Positions 39,978-48,930 are shown, numbered from the stretch's first letter. The stretch is DNA of 64,000 nt from Sphaerisporangium cinnabarinum (GCA_003052455.1 QAPD01000020.1:27729-91728); one strand, 5' to 3'. Notes: generated by a model not told the origin, from the letters alone. Numbers and translations are program-made.

Positions 39978-41075
39978 ATGACCGACCTCGCCACCCCCGC
40001 GACCCTGCGCGGCGACGCCACCGCGACCGCCACTGGCACCGCCCCCACGCCCGCCCCTGCCCCGCTGCCCGACCGCGAGCACCTGGACGCCGTCCTCGAC
40101 GGCCACCGGCGCGAGCTCACCGGCTACTGCTACCGCATGCTCGGGTCGTCGTTCGAGGCCGACGACGCCGTCCAGGAGACGTTCCTGCGCGCCTGGCGGT
40201 CCTACGACCGCTTCGAGGGCCGCTCGGCCCTGCGCTCGTGGCTGTACCGGATCGCGACGAACGTGTGCTTCGACGCGCTCGGCGCGCGCAAGCGGCGCGA
40301 GCGCCCGATGGGCCTCGGCGGGCCGCAGGCCCCGGAGCTGGAGAACCTGGGCCAGGTGCTGCCGGAGGAGACGTGGGTCGAGCCCGTCCCCGACGACCGC
40401 GTGCTGCCGCACGACGGCGACCCGGCGCAGGTCGCGGTGGGACGCGAGAGCATCCGCCTCGCGTTCGTCGCGGCCCTCCAGTTCCTGCCGCCGCGGCAGC
40501 GCGCGGTGCTGCTGCTGCGCGAGGTGCTGCGCTGGCAGGCGAGCGAGGTCGCGGAGCTCCTCGACACGACGGTGGCGTCGGTGAACAGCGCGCTCCAACG
40601 CGCCCGCGCCACGCTCGCGGCGCGCGCGCACTGGGACAGCTCGGGGCTGGGCGACGAGACGGGATCCGCCGCGCCGGTCGCGGCGAACGCGGGCCTCGGC
40701 GACGAGGAGAAGCTCCTGCTCGAGCGCTACCTCGACGCGTTCGAGCGCTACGACATGGACGCGCTGGTCGCGATCCTGCACGAGGACGCGACGCTGTCGA
40801 TGCCGCCGTACCCGCTGTGGATGCGCGGCCAGGCGGACATCGTCGCGTGGATGACGGGCCCGGGTCACGAGTGCGAGGGCTCGCGCATGGTCCCGGTCGC
40901 GGTGAACGGCACGTTCGGGTTCGGCCAGTACCGCCGCGCGGCCGGCGGCGGTCACGAGCCGTGGGCGCTCCAGGTCGTCGAGACGGAAGGCGGCCGCGTC
41001 ACGGCCATCAACGCGTTCCTCGACACGGCCTCGTGGTTTCCGCTGTTCGGGCTCCCGGAGCGCCTCGACGACTGA
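39978..41075 (+). CDS. RNA polymerase sigma factor with SnoaL-like C-terminus (SigG/TIGR02960 type)
   Basis: A 365-residue sigma factor. A variable N-terminus precedes region 2 (about 35-115; ELTGYCYRMLGSSFEADDAVQETFLRAW and RSWLYRIATNVCFDAL). Region 4 (about 165-220) is FLPPRQRAVLLLREVLRWQASEVAELLDTTVASVNSALQRAR. A SnoaL-like domain (about 240-355; LLLERYLDAFERYDMDALVAILHEDATLSMPPYPLWMRG) follows. This SigG-like group relies on its C-terminal domain, not on an anti-sigma factor, for control, and no anti-sigma gene is adjacent. ATG 39978 was chosen, with GAGAGG upstream. It lies between two stress-type modules. Confidence 0.9.
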   Translation: MTDLATPATLRGDATATATGTAPTPAPAPLPDREHLDAVLDGHRRELTGYCYRMLGSSFEADDAVQETFLRAWRSYDRFEGRSALRSWLYRIATNVCFDALGARKRRERPMGLGGPQAPELENLGQVLPEETWVEPVPDDRVLPHDGDPAQVAVGRESIRLAFVAALQFLPPRQRAVLLLREVLRWQASEVAELLDTTVASVNSALQRARATLAARAHWDSSGLGDETGSAAPVAANAGLGDEEKLLLERYLDAFERYDMDALVAILHEDATLSMPPYPLWMRGQADIVAWMTGPGHECEGSRMVPVAVNGTFGFGQYRRAAGGGHEPWALQVVETEGGRVTAINAFLDTASWFPLFGLPERLDD

Positions 41076-41086
41076 CGCGCCGCGGG

Positions 41087-41569
41087 TCAGCCGAACGTCT
41101 CGAGGAGCGTGCTCCGCTCGGCATCGGTGAGGTTCGTCGCGACGAGCGTGCCGTGGACCCCGTGGAACCGCTCGCCGACGCGGTCGAGGTCGCCGTCCTC
41201 GGTGACGACGAACAGCGCCGACGTCCCGGGCGTCACGCCCTCGCGGATGCGGTCGAGCTGGTCCTTGTCGATCCCGACGGCCTCCATCGCCTTCGTCGAC
41301 GCGCCGATCGCCGCTCCGGCCGCGGCACCGAGCACGGGTACCAAGAACAGCGACCCGAGCAGCAGGCCCCAGAAGGCGCCCCAGCCCGTGCCGCGCCACT
41401 CGTCCTGGTGGCCGTGGCGCGTCGTCGGCTTGGCCGCGCCCTCGGGCCACGACACGACGGCGGTGTCGACGATCTTGACGGCGTGCTCGGACGCCGAGTC
41501 GTGCAGGATCCGGGACGCCGCGTCGGCGCCCTCGGGGGAGTCGAACTTCCAGACGGTGAAGGTGGCCAT
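41087..41569 (-). CDS. DUF1269 membrane protein (copy 1)
   Basis: A 160-residue protein with an N-terminal ATFTVWKFDSPEGADAA motif, a central Gly/Ala-rich hydrophobic hairpin (about 72-92; GAFWGLLLGSLFLVPVLGAAAGAAIG) and a C-terminal VTPGTSALFVVTEDGDLDRVGERF. This is the DUF1269 family of glycine-zipper-containing proteins. A paralogue with the same layout lies at 45172-45669. It is the last of a four-gene operon read right to left. The start ATG at 41569 follows the SHOCT gene stop by 17 bases. Function unknown, probably envelope stress. Confidence 0.85.
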   Translation of the reverse strand: MATFTVWKFDSPEGADAASRILHDSASEHAVKIVDTAVVSWPEGAAKPTTRHGHQDEWRGTGWGAFWGLLLGSLFLVPVLGAAAGAAIGASTKAMEAVGIDKDQLDRIREGVTPGTSALFVVTEDGDLDRVGERFHGVHGTLVATNLTDAERSTLLETFG

Positions 41570-41586
41570 CGTTCTCTCCGTTTCTC

Positions 41587-41922
41587 TCAGCCGAGCAGCT
41601 TGGCCTTGGCGGCGGCGAACTCGGCATCGTTCAGCACGCCGGAGGAGTGGAGCTGACCGAGCCGCTCGAGCTGGTCGAGGAGGTCGTCCTGCACCGACGC
41701 GGGAGCGGGCTGCGCGTACTGCGCGGCGGCCTGCTGCGCGGCCGCCTCGATGCGCGCCTGGTCCTGCGCGGCCGCGGCCCGCTGCGCCTCCCACGACTCC
41801 TGGGCGCGGTTCGCCTGGTGGCGCTGGACGGCGCCTGCGGTCGCGGAGGCCGTGCCCGCGATGACGGCGGTGCGGGCGGCGGTCCCGATGAGCCCGGGGC
41901 GCCCGAATCGTCGGACGAGCAT
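41587..41922 (-). CDS. SHOCT domain protein
   Basis: A 111-residue protein. A short hydrophobic N-terminal part (GLIGTAARTAVIAGTASATAGAV) could insert in the membrane. An Ala/Gln-rich linker (about 45-75; AQDQARIEAAAQQAAAQYAQ) leads to the SHOCT motif DLLDQLERLGQLHSSGVLNDAEF followed by AAAKAKLLG at the C-terminus. SHOCT segments are short helical modules seen in many membrane stress proteins and are thought to aid oligomerisation. It belongs to the four-gene operon that starts at 42878. Confidence 0.85.
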   Translation of the reverse strand: MLVRRFGRPGLIGTAARTAVIAGTASATAGAVQRHQANRAQESWEAQRAAAAQDQARIEAAAQQAAAQYAQPAPASVQDDLLDQLERLGQLHSSGVLNDAEFAAAKAKLLG

Positions 41923-41985
41923 GTGGTCACTCCTGTCTGTGGGGCGTGTCGGCGCCCGGGTGGCGGACGCCCGGACCGGGGCGGG

Positions 41986-42417
41986 TCAGCCGTCGGCGAG
42001 CGCGAGGTCGGCGACCTCGTTGACCACCTCGGCGGGGACGCGCTCGCTGAGGAGCACGACGCCGTCGGCCGTGCGGGTCGCGGCGACCAGGGCGCGCGCC
42101 CACGTGTGCTCGACGACGAGCACGACGGCGGACGTGCCCGGCGCGAGACCGGCCGCGACGTGGTCGAGGTCCTCCTCGGCCGCGAGACCGGCCGCCGAGA
42201 GCTCGACGTCGGTGACCGCGAGCTCGTCGCCGAGGTCGGTCACCTCGAGCACCTCGACGTCGCCGTCGGGCGAGCGCCGGACCACGGCGAGGTCGAGGAG
42301 CGTGACGGTGCCCTGCGCGAGCACCTCGAGGACGGCGGCCTGGATGCCGTCAGGGATGCGCTCGGTGGGGAACGCGACCGCGACGATCTCGACCGGGCCG
42401 AAGGTGGACGTGGCCAT
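41986..42417 (-). CDS. DUF6325-family protein
   Basis: A 143-residue soluble-looking protein with two alternating alpha/beta halves: FGPVEIVAVAFPTERIPDGIQAAVLEVL and GTVTLLDLAVVRRSPDGDVEVLE at the N-terminus, then ELSAAGLAAEEDLDHVAAGLAPGTSAVVLVVEHTWAR. It matches the DUF6325 pattern, which shares the APGTSAVV/TPGTSALF-type strand with DUF1269 proteins. A common ancestry of the two is plausible but was not tested. It is the second gene of the operon, between the DUF7144 and SHOCT genes. Function unknown. Confidence 0.78.
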   Translation of the reverse strand: MATSTFGPVEIVAVAFPTERIPDGIQAAVLEVLAQGTVTLLDLAVVRRSPDGDVEVLEVTDLGDELAVTDVELSAAGLAAEEDLDHVAAGLAPGTSAVVLVVEHTWARALVAATRTADGVVLLSERVPAEVVNEVADLALADG

Positions 42418-42470
42418 GGACGGTGCTCCTGTCAGCGGGTCGAGCGGCGACGGCGGTGCCGAGCCGGTGG

Positions 42471-42878
42471 TCAGCGTGCCGCACGCTCGGCCTCGTCGCC
42501 GTGCACGACGAGCGCCCACAGGACGAAGACGTCGAGCACGATCGTGATGAGCGACCACCACGGCGTGACCTGCAGGGTCGTGAACTGCGCGATCGCGTTG
42601 ATGACGACGAGCACGATCGCGACCATGCGCGCCCAGCCCTTGCCGGACAGCAGCGCGAAGCCGGTGAGGACGAGCAGCACCCCGATGACGAGGTGGATCC
42701 ACCCCCACGTCGACACGTCGAGGACGACGATGCCCGCGTCGGAGACGCCGACGAGGCTGTTCGGGGAGAACACGGCGACCAGGCCGCTGATGGCGTTGAA
42801 GAAGCCGATCGTGACGAGCACGATGCCGGCGAACCAGACCCAGCCGACCCATGCCGTCACCTGTGACGAGCGTGCCAT
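42471..42878 (-). CDS. DUF7144-family four-helix membrane protein
   Basis: A 135-residue membrane protein with four hydrophobic helices: VWFAGIVLVTIGFFNAISGLVAVF, WGWIHLVIGVLLVLTGFALLSG, ARMVAIVLVVINAIAQFTTL and a final LITIVLDVFVLWALVVHG. The WGWIHLxxG and GWARxxAIVL patterns fit the DUF7144 (formerly 'hypothetical membrane protein') family. ATG 42878 has an AGGAGG ribosome site. It is the first gene of the operon DUF7144-DUF6325-SHOCT-DUF1269 and is divergent from the AI-2E transporter gene. Related operons occur in other actinobacteria and look like an envelope stress set. Confidence 0.8.
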   Translation of the reverse strand: MARSSQVTAWVGWVWFAGIVLVTIGFFNAISGLVAVFSPNSLVGVSDAGIVVLDVSTWGWIHLVIGVLLVLTGFALLSGKGWARMVAIVLVVINAIAQFTTLQVTPWWSLITIVLDVFVLWALVVHGDEAERAAR

Positions 42879-43014
42879 GCCATCCTCCTGAGAACCGTGG
42901 AGCCTCGACCGGACGAGCGTGCGGATCGATCGTGGCACCGGCCGCACGGTTCGGCATCCGGAAGGTCGGCGCGTCCCGGGACCGCTCCCCGGCCGCCCCG
43001 CTAGGTTCGTGGCC

Positions 43015-44304
43015 ATGACGACGCCGCCCTCCACCGACGACCCGTGGTCGGGCGTCCCGGACGCCGGCACGCGCCCCGTCCAGCACGACTCGCGACGCCC
43101 GCCGCGCTGGGTGCCGCGCGCCCTCGCGATGGCCGTCGTCGCGGTCTTCGTCGGCATCTTCGCCTGGTACGCCCTCGGCCAGCTCAAGGCGCTGGGCGTC
43201 AACATCCTCATCGCGTTCTTCGTCGCGCTCGCGCTCGAGCCGATCGTCGTGTGGCTCGTGCGGCACGGCTGGCGCCGGGGCGCGGCCGCCGCCGTGGCGC
43301 TCCTGGGGTCGCTCGTCGGGATCCTCGTCGTGCTGGCGCTGTTCGGGAACCTGTTCGTCCAGCAGCTCGTGCAGCTCGTCCAGTCGATCCCCGCCCTGTA
43401 CGCGAGCGTCCAGGACTTCGTCGCGGACCGCTTCGACGTCGTCATCCCGGACTCCGACGACCTCCTCAAGCAGGTCATCAACGACTTCGGCGACGACGTC
43501 GCGTCCGGCGCCATCGTCGTGACGACGACGATCGTCGGCGGCGTCTTCGCGAGCCTGACGATCCTCCTCGTCACCTACTACCTCCTCGCGGCGGGACCGC
43601 GGTTCCGCGCGGCCGTGTGCCGCTGGCTCACGCCGAACCGGCAGGAGGAGGTGCTGCGCCTCTGGGAGATCACCCAGGTCAAGGTGTCGGACTTCATCAA
43701 CTCGCGCATCGTGCTCGCCGCGCTGTCGAGCGTGTTCACGTTCGTCTTCCTGCTGATCCTCCAGACGCCGTACGCCCTGCCGCTCGCGGTGTTCACGGGC
43801 GTCGTCTCGCAGTTCGTGCCCACGATCGGGACCTACATCGGCGGCGCGCTGCCCGTCGCCGTCGCGCTCACGTCGCAGGGGCTGCCGCAGGCCCTGGGCG
43901 TGCTCGCGTTCATCATCGGGTACCAGCAGCTCGAGAACCTGTACTTCTCCCCCAAGGTCTCCGCCCGGGCGCTGGAGATGAACCCGGCGGTGAGCTTCGT
44001 CGTCGTGCTCGCGTTCGGCGCGGTGTTCGGCGCGCTGGGCGCGTTCCTCGCCCTGCCCATCGCCGCGACGATCCAGGCCGTCGGGAACACCTACCTCCAG
44101 CGGCACGAGCTCATCGAGTCGCACATGCTCCACGACCCGGACTCCGAGGGCCACACGCCGGGCAAGGGCAAGGGCAGCGGGAGGGGAGACGGGAAGGGCA
44201 AGGACGACGAGGGTCGCACGGCCCGCCGCCGGCGCCGCAACCGCGAGGCGAACCTCGAGGCCGAGCGCACGGTCGACGAGCGGCGCGCCGAGGGCATCGA
44301 CTAG
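43015..44304 (+). CDS. AI-2E family (TqsA/YdiK-like) transporter
   Basis: A 429-residue membrane protein of the AI-2E transporter superfamily, with eight predicted helices and a large soluble loop between the second and third pairs (about 125-180; LVQSIPALYASVQDFVADRF). The C-terminal VSQFVPTIGTYIGGALPVAVAL and KVSARALEMNPAVSFVVVLAFGAVFGALGAFLALPIAATIQ carry the family signature. The tail is basic and charged (about 375-429). Members export autoinducer-2, act as Na+/H+ antiporters, or have unknown roles. TAGGTT ends seven bases before the ATG, so the message may be leaderless. Confidence 0.9.
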   Translation: MTTPPSTDDPWSGVPDAGTRPVQHDSRRPPRWVPRALAMAVVAVFVGIFAWYALGQLKALGVNILIAFFVALALEPIVVWLVRHGWRRGAAAAVALLGSLVGILVVLALFGNLFVQQLVQLVQSIPALYASVQDFVADRFDVVIPDSDDLLKQVINDFGDDVASGAIVVTTTIVGGVFASLTILLVTYYLLAAGPRFRAAVCRWLTPNRQEEVLRLWEITQVKVSDFINSRIVLAALSSVFTFVFLLILQTPYALPLAVFTGVVSQFVPTIGTYIGGALPVAVALTSQGLPQALGVLAFIIGYQQLENLYFSPKVSARALEMNPAVSFVVVLAFGAVFGALGAFLALPIAATIQAVGNTYLQRHELIESHMLHDPDSEGHTPGKGKGSGRGDGKGKDDEGRTARRRRRNREANLEAERTVDERRAEGID

Positions 44305-44344
44305 CGCCACGGGCCGCTCCGTCGGCGCGGGGTGCGGGGCGCGG

Positions 44345-45016
44345 TCAGAGGGCGGCGATGCCGTCGCCGAGCAGCTTGGCCCCGAGGATGAGCAGCAGGA
44401 CGGCCATGATCACCGCGTTGTTGTGGGTCATCCAGCCTTTGAGCGAGTCGAGCATCGTGGCCGCGCGGGCACCCATGAACAGGTAGATGAAGACGGGCGC
44501 CGCCACCCCGATGCTCGCGACGACGGCGAACACGACGGCCGCGACCACCTGGGCGGTCGTGTCGCCCGGCGCTGCCGACGCGATCGCGGCGCCGCCCGAG
44601 ACGACGAGCAGCAGGTTCTTCGGGTTGACCGCGCCGAGGAGCACCGCGAGCCCGGCCGCCTTGACGGGCGTGAACGCGTCGATCGCGGCCATCCAGCGGG
44701 GCGCGGGCGGGTCGACGCCGTCGCGCGGGCGCCCCCGCCACTGCTTGAGCGCGAGCAGGAGCAGCAGCACGCCGAGGACGAGCTTGAGGATCGCCGCCCA
44801 CAGCGGCGGGCCGCCGTCCTGCGGGACGGCGGACCCCGCCACGAGCGCGACGACGAGCGTCACCGCGCCGACCGCGACGAACCAGCCGACGAGGAACGCG
44901 AAGGCGTTGGCCTTCGCGCGCCCGCTCACGAGCATGAGCACGACGGCGACGATCGGCAGCGGGCTCACGAGCACGCCGACCGCGACGGGGAGGGACTGGC
45001 CGATCGCCGCGCCCAT
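44345..45016 (-). CDS. GAP family (LysE-superfamily) membrane protein
   Basis: A 223-residue membrane protein with six helices. PLPIVAVVLMLVSGRAKANAFAFLVGW, the NPKN motif in GAVNPKNLLLVVSGGAAIA and GVAAPVFIYLFMGARAATMLDSL are typical of GAP/SfLAP proteins, relatives of LysE-type exporters. Roles in glycolipid or small-molecule export have been suggested for mycobacterial members. ATG 45016 has a strong GAAGGAGG ribosome site; a longer frame from 45121 would cross the hairpin and is rejected. It is monocistronic. Confidence 0.85.
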   Translation of the reverse strand: MGAAIGQSLPVAVGVLVSPLPIVAVVLMLVSGRAKANAFAFLVGWFVAVGAVTLVVALVAGSAVPQDGGPPLWAAILKLVLGVLLLLLALKQWRGRPRDGVDPPAPRWMAAIDAFTPVKAAGLAVLLGAVNPKNLLLVVSGGAAIASAAPGDTTAQVVAAVVFAVVASIGVAAPVFIYLFMGARAATMLDSLKGWMTHNNAVIMAVLLLILGAKLLGDGIAAL

Positions 45017-45101
45017 GGGCGGCCTCCTTCGTAGTCCGGTCCCGGACGGGACGGCGGGATCTCCGGGGACGACGGCTCGCGCCGCGAGCACGCGGGCGGG
45101 C

Positions 45102-45141
45102 GAGGTGCCCGACGGCGTCACGCACCGCCGTCGGGCACCTC
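45102..45141 (-). terminator. Perfect 16-bp hairpin downstream of DUF1269 copy 2
   Basis: GAGGTGCCCGACGGCG (45102-45117) pairs without mismatch with CGCCGTCGGGCACCTC (45126-45141) around an eight-base loop. It lies about 30 bases after the stop of the DUF1269 gene and before the GAP gene on the same strand, so it should end DUF1269 transcription. There is no T-run. Confidence 0.75.
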
Positions 45142-45171
45142 ACCCGTGCGGGCTCGCGGGCCGCGGAGCGC

Positions 45172-45669
45172 TCAGGCGTTCTCGTCGAAGGCCGCGCGGA
45201 GCTTGGCCTCCTCGTCGGCGGAGAGGTTCGTCTGGACGAGCTCGCCGTGGATCCCCTCGGCCTGCAGCGCCTCGTGCACGCGGTCGACGACGGCGCCCGA
45301 CGTGAGGACGAACAGCGCGGACGTGCCCGGCGTGACCTTGCTGCGCACGGAGTCGATGAAGTCGTCGTCGATGCCGACGTCCGTCAGCGCGCCGGCGATG
45401 GCGCCGGACGCCGCGCCGATGGCCGCGCCCAGGAGCGGGACGAAGAACAGGAGCCCGAACAGCAGGCCCCAGAACGTGCCACCGAGCGCCCCGACGGCGG
45501 TCGTGTTGTTCCCCTGGCGGGTCTTCGGCTTCTTCTTGCCCTCCTCCCAGGACACGGTGGCCGCGTCCTGGACCTGGATGAGCTCCTGCTTCTGGAGGGC
45601 GAGGAGCGCGTCCTCGGCGCGCTGGGCGCCCTCGGGGGTGTCGAACTTCCACACGGTGAGCGTTGCCAC
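45172..45669 (-). CDS. DUF1269 membrane protein (copy 2)
   Basis: A 165-residue paralogue of the protein at 41087-41569: ATLTVWKFDTPEGAQRAEDAL, a central Gly-zipper hairpin (about 66-98; GTFWGLLFGLLFFVPLLGAAIG) and VTPGTSALFVLTSGAVVDRVHEAL. The soluble halves are diverged, so the duplication is old. Here the gene stands alone, upstream of a perfect 16-bp hairpin. The conserved WK-D-PEGA opening and TPGTSALF strand are shared by both copies. Function unknown; the two could replace each other under different stresses. Confidence 0.85.
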   Translation of the reverse strand: MATLTVWKFDTPEGAQRAEDALLALQKQELIQVQDAATVSWEEGKKKPKTRQGNNTTAVGALGGTFWGLLFGLLFFVPLLGAAIGAASGAIAGALTDVGIDDDFIDSVRSKVTPGTSALFVLTSGAVVDRVHEALQAEGIHGELVQTNLSADEEAKLRAAFDENA

Positions 45670-45848
45670 GTCAGACCTCGTTCCGGATCGTTCGTTCGGC
45701 GGGGGCGCGCCGTCGCGCCCCGTGACGCGTCGAACGTATCCCCGCCTCCCGGGTCGCGCGCGGCGAGCACCGAGGACCCCGTGGCAGGCCGGGGCGCGGC
45801 GCCGCGGCTCCGGATGCGGTGCGGTCGGGTGCGTGGTTCTCTTCCCGT

Positions 45849-47183
45849 GTGTCCGACGCGCCGGCAGCCGCCACGACGTCGGGTCGCCTCCTGCGGTCCG
45901 TGGTGCCGGCCCTCGTCGTCGGGGTCGTCAGCGCCCTGACGCTGCTCGCCCTGTCGGAGCTCGCGACGTGGATCCAGCACCTCGTGTGGGACCGGCTGCC
46001 GGAGGCCTGGGGGGTCGCGAGCACGCGCACGTGGTGGACCGCCCTCGTGCTCACCGTCACGGGGCTGCTCGTGGGCGCCACGGTCCGGTGGGCCCCGGGG
46101 CACGCCGGCATCGACCCGGCCACCTCGGAGCTCGTCGCGGCACCGCTCCCGCTCCGGGCCTTGCCCGGTCTCGCGCTCGCCCTCGTCCTCGGCCTCGCCG
46201 GAGGGGTGAGCCTCGGACCCGAGAACCCCATCGTCGCCTTCAACGTCGCGCTCGCCGCGTGGTTCCTCTGCCGCCCGCGCTTCGGCGTCCCCGTCCCGGG
46301 CGCCGTCGCGCTCGCGCTGGCCGGGACCATCGGCGCGATGTTCGCCACCCCCGTCGCCGCCGCGCTCGTCCTCACGGAGAGCTTCGCGGAGCGCGGCGGG
46401 CAGAGCGGTCCCCTGTTCGACCGGCTGTTCGCGCCGCTGGCCGCGGCCGGGGCAGGCGCCGTCACCATGACGGCGGTCGGGGCCCCGACGTTCGCCGTCG
46501 ACCTGCCCGACTACCCCGGACCGGCCCTCGGCGACGTCCTGAGCAGCGTGCTCATCGGTGCCGCCGCCGCCCTCGTCACGGCGCTCGCGGTGGTCGCCCT
46601 CCCGGTCGTGCACGCGCTGTTCCACCGCCTGCGCAGCCCCGTGCTCGCGCTCGGTGCCGGCGGGCTCGTCCTCGGGCTCCTCGGGGTCCTCGGCGGGCCG
46701 CTCACGCTGTTCAAGGGGCTCGACGAGATGAAGGAGCTCGCCCAGCGGGCCGACACCCTCGCCTGGTCCACGATCCTGCTCATCGCCCTCGTCAAGGTCG
46801 TGGCCCTCGTCGTCGCGGCGGCCGCCGGGTTCCGCGGGGGCCGCATCTTCCCCGCGGTGTTCATCGGCGTCGCCCTGGGCCTCTCGGCGTCGTCCCTCGT
46901 GCCCGCCGTGCCGCCCGCGATCGCCGTCTCCGCCGGCGTACTCGGCGCCGTCCTCGTCGTGGCGCGCGACGGCTGGCTCGCGCTCTTCATGGCAGCCGTG
47001 ACGGTCGGCGACGTGCACCTGCTCCCCGTGCTCTGCCTGGCGGTCCTGCCGCTGTGGCTCGTCGCCCGCTCGATGCGCCCGCTGCGCGTCGACCTCCCCC
47101 CGGGGACCCCCGAGTTCCCCGCGCTCGCCGCCCCCAGCCCGGCGCGCACGGCGGAGGGTGGTGATCGTGGCGGAGCGCGGTGA
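45849..47183 (+). CDS. ClC-type chloride channel/transporter (YfeO-like)
   Basis: A 444-residue ClC-fold membrane protein with about ten helices. GGVSLGPENPIVAFN is the selectivity-filter motif in the YfeO-like form, where GPE replaces the classical GREGP. GFRGGRIFPAVFIGVALG is the second anion-binding motif (GxFxP type). These proteins conduct chloride or act as anion/proton exchangers. GTG 45849 was chosen; GGTTCT lies eight bases upstream and no ribosome site is seen, so it may be leaderless. The SulP gene starts before this gene ends, so both anion transporters are made together. Confidence 0.87.
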   Translation: MSDAPAAATTSGRLLRSVVPALVVGVVSALTLLALSELATWIQHLVWDRLPEAWGVASTRTWWTALVLTVTGLLVGATVRWAPGHAGIDPATSELVAAPLPLRALPGLALALVLGLAGGVSLGPENPIVAFNVALAAWFLCRPRFGVPVPGAVALALAGTIGAMFATPVAAALVLTESFAERGGQSGPLFDRLFAPLAAAGAGAVTMTAVGAPTFAVDLPDYPGPALGDVLSSVLIGAAAALVTALAVVALPVVHALFHRLRSPVLALGAGGLVLGLLGVLGGPLTLFKGLDEMKELAQRADTLAWSTILLIALVKVVALVVAAAAGFRGGRIFPAVFIGVALGLSASSLVPAVPPAIAVSAGVLGAVLVVARDGWLALFMAAVTVGDVHLLPVLCLAVLPLWLVARSMRPLRVDLPPGTPEFPALAAPSPARTAEGGDRGGAR

Positions 47184-48930
47184 CGACGACGCGCCCGAGG
47201 CCGGCGCCGCGGCCGACGCCGCGGCCGCGCCACCACCCGGGCGGCGTGGCCCGGCCGGGATGCTGCGGCGCGCCGGGAGGCCGACCCGCTCCGACGTCGT
47301 CTCGGGCATGGTGACCGGGCTCTTCTCCATCCCCGAGGGCATGGCGTACGCCTCCATCGCCGGGTTCAACCCGGTCGCGGGCCTCTACGCGGGCATCGTG
47401 CCCGCGATCGTCGGCTCGATCACCGCGCGCACCGTCCTCATGATCACGACGCTCACGAGCGCCATCGCGCTCACGTCGCAGAGCGTCCTCGCGGCCGCCG
47501 GCCTGGAACCGACCGACCCCGCCAACGTCGCCACGCTGACGATCATGGTGGGCCTGGTGATGCTCGTGCTCGGCGCGCTGCGCCTCGGTGCCGTGATGAG
47601 CTTCGTGTCCAACGCCGTCATGGTGGGCTTCTCGACCGGCATCGCGCTCCAGATCATCACGGGGGTCCTCGGCGACGCGACCGGGTACGACCCGCGCGGC
47701 GACAACCGGCTGTACCAGCTCGGCGACTGGCTCGTCCACGTGACGTCGTGGGACCTCGCGTCCACGCTCGTCGCGGCGGGGACGATCCTCGTGTGGGCGC
47801 TGGCGCGGTCGGTCCGCCGCCTCGTGCCCGTGGCGCTCCTCGTGTCCCTGGTCGTCGTCACCGTCGTCGTGGTCGCGGCGGGCATCGACGTGCGCCAGGT
47901 CGCCGACATCGCCTCGATCCCGTCCGCCCTCCCCGGCCTGTCGCTGCCCGACCTCTCGGTCGCGCCCGCGCTCGTCGGGGGCGCCGTCGCCGTCGCGCTC
48001 GTCGCGCTCGCGCAGGCCGCGTCCATCGCCCCGTCGATGCCCAACCCCGACGGCTCGCGCTCGGACACCAACGCCGACTTCCGCTCGCAGGGTTGGGCGA
48101 ACGTGGCCGGCGGCCTCTTCCAGGCGCTGCCCAGCGGCGGCTCGATGTCCCGCACGGGCGTCGCCGCCGAGGCGGGCGCACGGACCCGCTGGGCGGGCGT
48201 CGTGAGCGGCGTGTTCCTCGCGCTCGTCGTGCTGCTCCTCGGAGGCCTGGCCGAGCTCATCCCCATGCCGGTGATCGGCGGGCTCATCCTCGTCGTAGGC
48301 GGCGAGCTGGTCTGGGGGAAGCGCCACGAGATCCTCCTCGTGCTGCGGACGTCGCCCCTGTCGTCGCTCGCGATGATCGTCACCTTCGCGGCGACGACCC
48401 AGCTCCCCCTCCAGCAGGCGATCGTCCTCGGCGCCGTCCTGTCCCTCCTGCTCTACTGCGTGCAGGCGGCGCGCCAGTCCCGCCTCGTCCTCCTCACCCG
48501 GGAGCCCGACGGGCGCTGGCGGACGTCGGGACGGACGCCCGCACGGCTGCGCTCCGGCGAGGTCACCGTGCTCGAGTTCTCGGGGACGTCGTTCTTCGCC
48601 TCGCTCCCCCGCGTCGAGGACCAGTTCCCCGACGGCACCGGCGCCGAGCGCGCCGTGCTCGTCCTCGTGCTCCGGACGCTCCCCGACATCCCCTCCTCGG
48701 CGGTGATCGACCTGTTCCACCGCACCGCACGACGCCTCGCCGCGCAGGGCAACCGGCTCGTCCTCGCCGGGGTGACGCCCGCGATGCGGCGGCTCCTGGA
48801 ACGGACCGGCACGGTGGACGAGCTGGGCGCCGACGCCGTCGTCGACGCGACCGACGAGGTCCTGGGAGCGGTGGAGGCCGGGTTCCGGGACGCCGAGCGC
48901 TGGGCGCGCCGGGAGGACGACCCGACCTAG
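47167..48930 (+). CDS. SulP-family inorganic anion transporter with STAS domain
   Basis: A 587-residue transporter for sulfate, bicarbonate or a related anion. The N-terminal transmembrane core (about 30-445) includes GLFSIPEGMAYASIAGFNPVAGLYAGIVPA, the SulP entry motif, and the region QGWANVAGGLFQALPSGGSMSRT. The C-terminal STAS domain (about 460-570; EVTVLEFSGTSFFASLPRVED) regulates it. GTG 47167 is favoured because GGAGGG lies eight bases upstream; it overlaps the ClC gene by 17 bases. No carbonic anhydrase domain is fused. The paired arrangement suggests joint control of anion balance. Confidence 0.9.
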   Translation: MAERGDDDAPEAGAAADAAAAPPPGRRGPAGMLRRAGRPTRSDVVSGMVTGLFSIPEGMAYASIAGFNPVAGLYAGIVPAIVGSITARTVLMITTLTSAIALTSQSVLAAAGLEPTDPANVATLTIMVGLVMLVLGALRLGAVMSFVSNAVMVGFSTGIALQIITGVLGDATGYDPRGDNRLYQLGDWLVHVTSWDLASTLVAAGTILVWALARSVRRLVPVALLVSLVVVTVVVVAAGIDVRQVADIASIPSALPGLSLPDLSVAPALVGGAVAVALVALAQAASIAPSMPNPDGSRSDTNADFRSQGWANVAGGLFQALPSGGSMSRTGVAAEAGARTRWAGVVSGVFLALVVLLLGGLAELIPMPVIGGLILVVGGELVWGKRHEILLVLRTSPLSSLAMIVTFAATTQLPLQQAIVLGAVLSLLLYCVQAARQSRLVLLTREPDGRWRTSGRTPARLRSGEVTVLEFSGTSFFASLPRVEDQFPDGTGAERAVLVLVLRTLPDIPSSAVIDLFHRTARRLAAQGNRLVLAGVTPAMRRLLERTGTVDELGADAVVDATDEVLGAVEAGFRDAERWARREDDPT

